From Ashinkailepas kermadecensis (Eukaryota; Arthropoda; Thecostraca; Neolepadidae), in NCBI GenBank assembly GCA_034440615.1, contig JAOTOM010004361.1:62001-126000 (forward strand): a stretch of 64,000 nt of DNA, read 5' to 3'. A program made the position numbers and the translations under genes. Shown one piece after another: positions 57,641-64,000 of this stretch. The notes beneath the pieces were generated by a model. That model was not told the DNA's origin. It searched no databases and saw only the letters and a program-made list of their open reading frames with translations. The stretch's first letter is position 1. Every line of letters begins with the position of its first letter.

Positions 57641-59456
57641 AGGGAGATGCCTACATATTTTGCTCCAGCGATGCACTGTGGCACCTGGCTGGCTGATGGT
57701 TCGTATGCCGTGCTGTAGTGTGCTCACACGATGAATCTCGTTGTGAAGATATTTTAATAAACATATTATGTGACAGATAGTGGTGTTGGATTCGTCGACA
57801 ACGGTGCGAACATAAACAAGGGACCAAAAACCGTGTTGGTTATGAAGGAGGACGCAGGCCGAACGGGTTTAATGTGAACTATCCGACACTTTTTGAATAG
57901 CCTTGGGATTTGCATTATTCCAGATGCAAGTAGGTAATATACAAATTGGATTTTGTTTTGCTCGCCATTTTACGGTGTTCTTAGATATTCGCTACGTAGG
58001 TCCATGGATAACAAATGCGACACAAAAAATAGCATTCCTGCATGGCAAGCTCTTTTTCGTGTGGAGCACTTTGCTTGTTCATCACCGCCGTACGTCCACG
58101 TCTGCTATTGTTTATTTTCGTCATATTTGACTGATTAGGTATGAGCAAGACACATCACCTAGTGAAAATTCCTTAGAGGAGGCCCTGTCTCGAAGGATGT
58201 AAGCAGGAAAATAATTATATTGGAATTTATCAGTTAGGTATACCTACTGTAGAGTTACCAAGAATGGGACAATTCCTGCAGGTTATTGTGCAAAAGGAAC
58301 TGCTCTGAAACTGACAATTTGATGAATCCTAATCCAAGGTGGCTACCAATGTTTTTAGGGGTGCTGAGTGAAAAAAAAGCATTCATTAACATCACATGCA
58401 TCTTCAAAACTCGCTGCATCTGTACAACCCAAGTGTCACTGCAATATTTGTGTATGCACGTATTTATATATACGTATATATGTACACGTATATATGTGTA
58501 TATACGTATAGCTACTACTCAAATTTTGTATTAGCAAATGTTTTTTTCTGGTGTTTTCTGATGTGATTGCACTGAATAAAATTGTTCGTCAGGCGTCATG
58601 ACTGGACATAATACCGGTGGCTCCGCTCTGGTGGTGGGTTTTGAAGGAACACCACCAGAGTGGGCTTGCTATGATTGATGTCATATTCTAGTTTCTAGAG
58701 GAGGTGAAAGTAATTTCCAATGGTCAAATTTGAACACCATTGAAACAAGTTCTCTTATGTGTGGTTCGTTTTATTATCAAATCATTTCACCCTGTCACTT
58801 TGCCCTCAAAGGGAAATGGGAGCACTTGGCCACTCAACTTCATGTAATAAAAAGCGTCTTTCATCTTATTTGTAATGCGCTGACAATTTCCAATGGTCTT
58901 AACTAAACGAATATCAAAGCTAGATTTTCTACTAGAACGAAATTAGACGAACATCTAAAATAACTAGGCGAAAATCGATCGTGCTATGTTTTGATATCAT
59001 CATGAATAGCTTCCATAAAGTTTTAACCCCGCAATTTTTGCACTGAATTCCAGGATGTGTGTCCCATTATCACATTGTATTACTTTAAATTGCATATCAG
59101 ATATTCTACATGAGGGAATGAATTTACAATGGTCGGAAATAAATCAACATAAAATCAGCGAACTTATGATGCTACGTTAGACTACTTAGATAAAGAGACA
59201 GACACAGGTATAGATTCAGATATATACGAGCGTCCAGCAGCCGGCAGTTAATGCCCGATGTGCACTTGAGTGCTGCAGATGTAGCAGCATACTACGCTCG
59301 AGGAGGAGAAGAGTAGAAAAGCAAGAGAGGAGGGAAGAGGAGGAGCGGTTTTACTAGGGTAGAAGAGCATCTTCGCACGTAAGTAGCAACTGTACATCTC
59401 CAGTTCCACGGTACTTACTCTCTTTTTCGCACGCAAAGCGAGAGATAGAGAGAACA
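57641..59456. other. Gap with no recognised gene
   Basis: AT-rich. (TATACG)-like microsatellite at about 58455-58510. An 11-bp perfect hairpin CTCTGGTGGTG/CACCACCAGAG lies at 58626-58660. Confidence 0.45.
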
Positions 59457-59655
59457 GTGATAGAGACAGAGCCAAAGGCAGAGAAAGAGACAGAGACAGG
59501 TGTAGATTCAGAGACAGAGACAGGGACAGAGACAGAGACAGAGACAGAGACAGAGACAGAGACAGAGACAGAGACAGAGACAGAGACAGAGACAGAGACA
59601 GATACAGATGCAGAGGCAGAGAGCAGAGACAGAGACAGAGACAGATACAGAGACA

Positions 59656-59702
<47 letters not shown>

Positions 59703-59816
59703 AGAGACAGAGACAGAGACAGAGACAGAGACAGAGACAGAGACAGAGACAGAGACAGAGACAGAGACAGAGACAGAGACAGAGACAGAGACAGAGACAG
59801 AGACAGACAGAGACAG
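59457..59816. repeat. (AGACAG)n microsatellite, left of retrotransposon
   Basis: About 350 bp of GACAGA hexamer with a (GACCGA)n patch near 59660-59700. Continues conceptually as 62768-63127 beyond the retrotransposon. Confidence 0.97.
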
Positions 59817-62471
59817 TGATCTTATATTTACTACTAACAATGATATCGTTCTTGGAAGCCGAATCATGTCCCCCTTCTCACACTTCGATCACTTTCCCAT
59901 CATGGTATCATTTAGTATCCTTCCTCCACGGCCAAGCCGCGGCGTTTGCAAAACAATATGGGATTACACAAGACTAGACCCAGCACGACTAACTACACTG
60001 CTACAAAACACGAATTGGGATAAATTCTTGGACAATGACTTGGACACTGCAACTGACCAGTATATATCTGCCATTCTAACCGCTGCCAAATCATGTATTC
60101 CCATGAGAACTGTACCACAGAGGCCACTTCAAAAACCGTGGCTAACAAGTGAGCTTAAACGTAATATTAGAAAACGAGACAGACTCTTTCGGCATGCGAG
60201 GAAAAGTAACAGCGATAGCGACTGGGACTTCTGGAGATGTCAACGGAACACAGTGACTAGCATGACTAGACAATTTAAAAAAACAACATATACAACGGCA
60301 AGTGCAAAAGCTCATAGATCACAAGTATGACCCCTACAAATATCACCAAACACTGCATGCCTTAGCAGGACGAACCAGAGAAGATACGATACCACTGCTC
60401 GAAGGACCTGACGGAAATGTACTGACAGACGATTATGACAAAGCTATACTACTAAATAATTACTTTGCTTCACAATCTACTCTGAACATAACTGATGCAC
60501 ATCCGGTCCCAGCCCATGATAACTCGACTACAGTGCCTACTCTGGGAAGTATTCAAACTGACGAACAGGAAGTTCTAAGAATAATTAATTCCCTAAGTGC
60601 AAATAAATCCACTGGTCCAGATCACAGTCAAACTTTTAAAATTATCTGCCATTATAATCTCAGAACCTCTCTCAAGGTTATTCAATAAATCACTTGTGGA
60701 AGGCATTTACCCCAGCAGATTCAAAGAAGCAGACATTAGACTAGTATACCAACACAAAGGGTCACCATCAGACTACACTTGCTATCGTCCCATAAGTATT
60801 CTCTCCGCATTGTCAAAATATTCGAGAAGATCGTCTATCGACATATCTACTGCCATCTTACTCAACATTCTCTACTTACAGATAGACAGAGTGGGTATCG
60901 TCGCAGCCACAGCGCAGAAAAGCAGCCACTGTACCTGACGCACAACCTGTACAAATCACTGTACTCTGGACATGATTTTACTGCCATCTATCTCGATATT
61001 TCCCGCTATTTTGATAAGATCTGGCACAAAGGGCTCCTCTTCAAATGCAAAAATCAATTCGGACTTACTGACTCACTCCATGACTGGTTACAATTATATC
61101 TACTAAACAGAAGACAACGAGTACGGATCGGTGATGCTTTTTCAACGACCGAAATTACAAATTCCGGATGCCCACAAGGTTCTGTCCTAGGACCCTTATT
61201 ATCACTAATGTATCTGGATGAACTTTCAAAACGTACATCACATGACATTCTCTTATTCGCTGCTGACACTTCGCTGTATGCCTCTCACACGACTGCTAAC
61301 ATTAAAGCTGTGCAACGGACACTTCAACGTGACTTAGACGAAATACATAAATATGGCCAAGAATGGGCAATCACCTTCAACACTTCGAAAACAATGCAAC
61401 AAACATTTTCGCACAAACGTCAGCACAGCCCGCCAGCACTAATATTTGGAGGCGATAGCATACCAATACATGACATACATACCCATCTCGGACTTACCCT
61501 GTCCCACGATCTTCGCTTTCACGAGTACATAAACATAATTTGCAAACAAATTAACAGAGCACTTGGTCCACTTTATCCTATTGCAAAATATATACCCAGA
61601 CCAATTCTAGATCAGATATACACCACATACATCAGACCTCATTTTGACTATTGTGATGTTATTTACGATGGACAAATTACGATCCAAGATGCAACACGAC
61701 TAGAGACTCTACAAGCCAGAGCAGGACGGCTAGTAACCGCGACACTCTTTAGATCATCTACTGACAAAATTCGACTCGACCTAGGATGGACCTCACCATA
61801 TAACAGGCGACGCATACACAAGCTGATACTTTATCATAAATTAAGCGACTCGGAACAGAACACACCAAACTATAGCAGTACTATCATACCTCAAACACGT
61901 GTGCACGAAATAGGCAGGGAACTTCGTAACGCAAGCCATCACACATTAGCTGCAAACCATACATCATCCTTTAAAAATCGTTCTTCCCAGCTACCGGACG
62001 TCTTTGGAACAGCCTAAGCGAAAGCACACGCTGCCTCCCCCACATCTCCTTCAAGAAAGCGATTACGCAGCAGTTCGGTGTGCCCAGTCCACCAAAATTC
62101 TACACTTTTGGATAAAAAAAAGGCTTCGGGTTGACATGACCAGACTTCATACCAGACTTCGGGTTGACATGTCTCATCTAAACTCCCATCTATTTCGAAT
62201 TCAAAAACGTGCATCTCCCGAATGTTCTTGCGGCTGCCAAAACGAAAACGTCCGGCACCTAATTCTAGATTGTCCAAATCACATTGACCCTCGAAATAAA
62301 CTATTCAACAACATTTCACAACATCTTTTCCAGAATTTTCCTGAATTCCAGCCACTAACCAAGCTTCGTATCCTGCTACATGGGGACGGATTGAGCGAAA
62401 ACGACGGTTGGGTGGTGGCTTGCCATTTTCACAACTTTTTATTCGAAACCCATAGATTTGACATGAACTAA
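59817..62471 (+). pseudogene. Retrotransposon ORF2: endonuclease C-terminus, reverse transcriptase, C-terminal domain
   Basis: The order is SHFDHFPIMVSF (end of the endonuclease), the connector with KPWLTSELKRNIRKRDRLFR, the RT fingers (ANKSTGPDH, CYRPISILSALSK), the palm (YLDISRYFDKIWHKGLL with the first catalytic Asp, NSGCPQGSVLGPLL), the thumb (LQRDLDEIHKYGQEWAITFN), the C-terminal RLWNSLSES, and a Cys/His motif (ECSCGCQNENVRHLILDCPN) to 62471. The YADD-type box reads FAADTSLY at about 61256, so the first of the paired Asp residues is replaced by Ala. Frame breaks occur near 60285 (an A-run), 60625, 60815 and 61975. A 33-bp tandem duplication (CTTCGGGTTGACATG twice, 62126 and 62159) lies before the Cys/His region. 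It is dead but recent enough to read easily. Confidence 0.92.
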
Positions 62472-62767
62472 CATTGCTAACCAGTTAGTAATGGCCTAAA
62501 GTTGCACTAAATTGGGGTCGCGACCCATGCTGGATTGGGCGATGGCTTCACGGGTGATCTGTGGCGTCGGCGGTTAGGGATATATTAGAAAATATCAGAT
62601 TGTGAAGAGTGTGCTTACGCTTAAATTTTGCTACAATGTCAATACACAACTTCAGATAGGTGCCATGATTTAAGCACCTAGTGCTTCTGCACCACTCTGA
62701 GAGAATGTCCAACATAATTGAAAGATAATTGCAATAAACGTTATGATGATGATGATGATGATGATGA
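59817..62767 (+). mobile_element. 5'-truncated non-LTR retrotransposon inside an (AGACAG)n array
   Basis: The element starts abruptly within the C-terminal part of its endonuclease, directly after the hexamer. It runs through RT and the C-terminal Cys/His domain, then a 3' region with AATAAA at 62733-62738 and a (GAT)n tail at 62743-62767. The next base begins (AGACAG)n again. This type of tail is a CR1/L2/Jockey-group trait. The whole copy is 2.95 kb, 5'-truncated as is common for LINEs. Confidence 0.93.
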
Positions 62768-63127
62768 CAGAGACAGAGACAGAGACAGAGACAGAGACAG
62801 AGACAGAGACAGAGACAGAGACAGAGACAGAGACAGATGCAAAGGCAGAGGCAGAGGCAGAGGCAGAGACAGAGACAGAGACAGAGACAGAGAAGGAGAC
62901 AGAGACAGAGACACAGGCAGAGACAGAGACAGAGGCAGAGGCAGAGACAGAGACAGAGACAGAAACGGAGACAGAGACAGAGACAGAGACAGAGACAGAG
63001 ACAGTGACAGAGACGGAGACGGAGACGGAGACGGAGACGGAGACGGAGACGGAGACGGAGACGGAGACGGAGACGGAGACGGAGACGGAGACGGAGACGG
63101 AGACGGAGACGGAGACGGAGACGGAGA
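62768..63127. repeat. (AGACAG)n / (GACGGA)n microsatellite, right of retrotransposon
   Basis: Hexamer array with variants (AGGCAG near 62850, GACGGA from 63011). Ser/Val-, Asp/Arg- and Glu/Thr-type frames here are artefacts. Confidence 0.97.
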
Positions 63128-63645
63128 CAGGACGGAAAGAGGTTGCCTGGAATGACTCTTCTTGAATATGCATTCCTTGCTGACTGGGGTAAGAGCCCCA
63201 CACAGTCTAAAAATGTATCTCTACATACACCCAAGTCGCGAATTGCGGGTCAGTGTACTCTTGTCTGAAAATTAAGCCAACGCTTCCTCGATTTCTAGAA
63301 CAGACATTTACGACCAGCGAACACCACTTGGTACACATTAATCTAGCTCTTCACGGAAGTTCTAAGGGGCAATAAGTACACATTGCAGCGCCATTTGGGC
63401 TTTGTGTGATCACGAAGCAGCGAGGCAGAAGTGATATTGTTAATACGGTGTGAATGATGACTGCGGCATGTTCCCTGCCGTGGGTAAATGTATCGGAATA
63501 CATGGGTGTACCCGAGCGTGCACCTCTGGTTGGCTCGTGACAAGACACCATCTGGGCACGCTCAAGCACGATGGCGCTCGAGCACGCCTTATCGCTTCCC
63601 CCTTCTCTTGCTCTTCTAATCCTCTTCCACTTTACCCATCTATCT
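63128..63645. other. Unique DNA, no gene recognised
   Basis: Only short overlapping frames. Confidence 0.4.
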
Positions 63646-63784
<139 letters not shown>

Positions 63785-64000
63785 GAGAGAGAGAGAGAGT
63801 GAAAGAGATATCCATCTCCAGCTCCATTTATCTCCATCTACCTTCGTTCCCCATCCAACTATCTCTATCTATTTCCACCTGTCTCCATATGTCTAGATCT
63901 TTAGATACACGTAAATACATGTATGCATCTACCCCCACCCCTCGCCATCATTATTTGCCCATTCCAATCTATTTTGATATGCCTTTATCTATCCTTGGGT

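Noticed and set aside
59608..59816. Glu/Thr- or Asp/Arg-repeat N-terminus fused to the retrotransposon frame
   Set aside because: The hexamer simply has no stop codon in that frame; the retrotransposon is 5'-truncated at the microsatellite border.
62548..63234. Ser/Val, Leu/Arg and Asp/Gly repeat frames of 140-228 codons
   Set aside because: Translations of (AGACAG)n and (GACGGA)n.

Overview
This is animal (metazoan) nuclear DNA, dominated by transposable elements and tandem repeats. There are no operons, no ribosome-binding sites, and only a few pieces of ordinary spliced genes. The evidence is non-LTR retrotransposons with EN/RT domains, tRNA-derived SINEs with target-site duplications, hAT-like and TTAA-type DNA elements, long microsatellites, exons ending in GTAAGT donors, and a secreted PAN + Thr-rich + C-type-lectin protein. 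An invertebrate is likely. A cephalochordate-like genome would fit the lectin architecture and the CR1-like elements, but the species cannot be fixed from sequence alone.

Layout. 1-2490: a decayed non-LTR retrotransposon (minus strand) running off the left edge. 2657-3586: a TTAA-flanked short DNA element. 4480-4900: a dead paralogue of the hAT-like gene found intact at 31 kb. 5095-5430: a 23-bp minisatellite. 6100-17839: a very large inverted repeat, with arms of 4.0 and 4.6 kb around a 3.1 kb spacer. Each arm carries 77-bp and 79-bp minisatellites. The left arm has a private SINE insertion and the right arm a private TTAA element, and in each case the other arm shows the empty site. 18.9-22.4 kb: a tandem array of a ~1.25 kb unit. 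22.5-26.9 kb: ~21-bp degenerate arrays surrounding a 2.8 kb inverted-end element that contains a 950-bp tandem duplication, then hexamer microsatellites. 27523-28377: another TTAA element.

31.0-33.7 kb (minus): a long open frame for a hAT-transposase-like protein with an N-terminal zinc finger. A decapeptide-repeat leader precedes it and is thrown out of frame by a 25-bp repeat-bounded insertion. 34.3-38.0 kb: three fragments of CR1-like retrotransposons, one of which carries a SINE fragment. 38.7 and 40.9 kb (minus): two similar C2H2 zinc-finger exons, both ending in phase-1 donors. 41.0-42.25 kb: a stray copy of the 1.25-kb array unit, split by a small hAT-type element with an 8-bp duplication. 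42.95-44.0 kb (minus): the secreted PAN/mucin/lectin gene, broken by a 7-bp tandem duplication. An AGGTCA cluster lies just upstream of it.

44.2-49 kb: microsatellites (420 bp of GA) and 42-, 36- and 52-bp minisatellites. 52525-53689: a 1.17 kb terminal-inverted-repeat element with near-perfect hairpins. 54.5-56.5 kb: a 177-bp satellite invaded by a second copy of the 2657-3586 element. 57-59.4 kb: TA repeats, a GGCCCT-rich array and otherwise featureless DNA. 59.5-63.1 kb: a 5'-truncated non-LTR retrotransposon lying between two blocks of (AGACAG)n. The window ends in TA microsatellite.

The most interesting structure is a group of four 0.86-1.0 kb TTAA-flanked elements packed with AGGTCA, the nuclear-receptor half-site. 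Two of them have empty-site controls inside this window.
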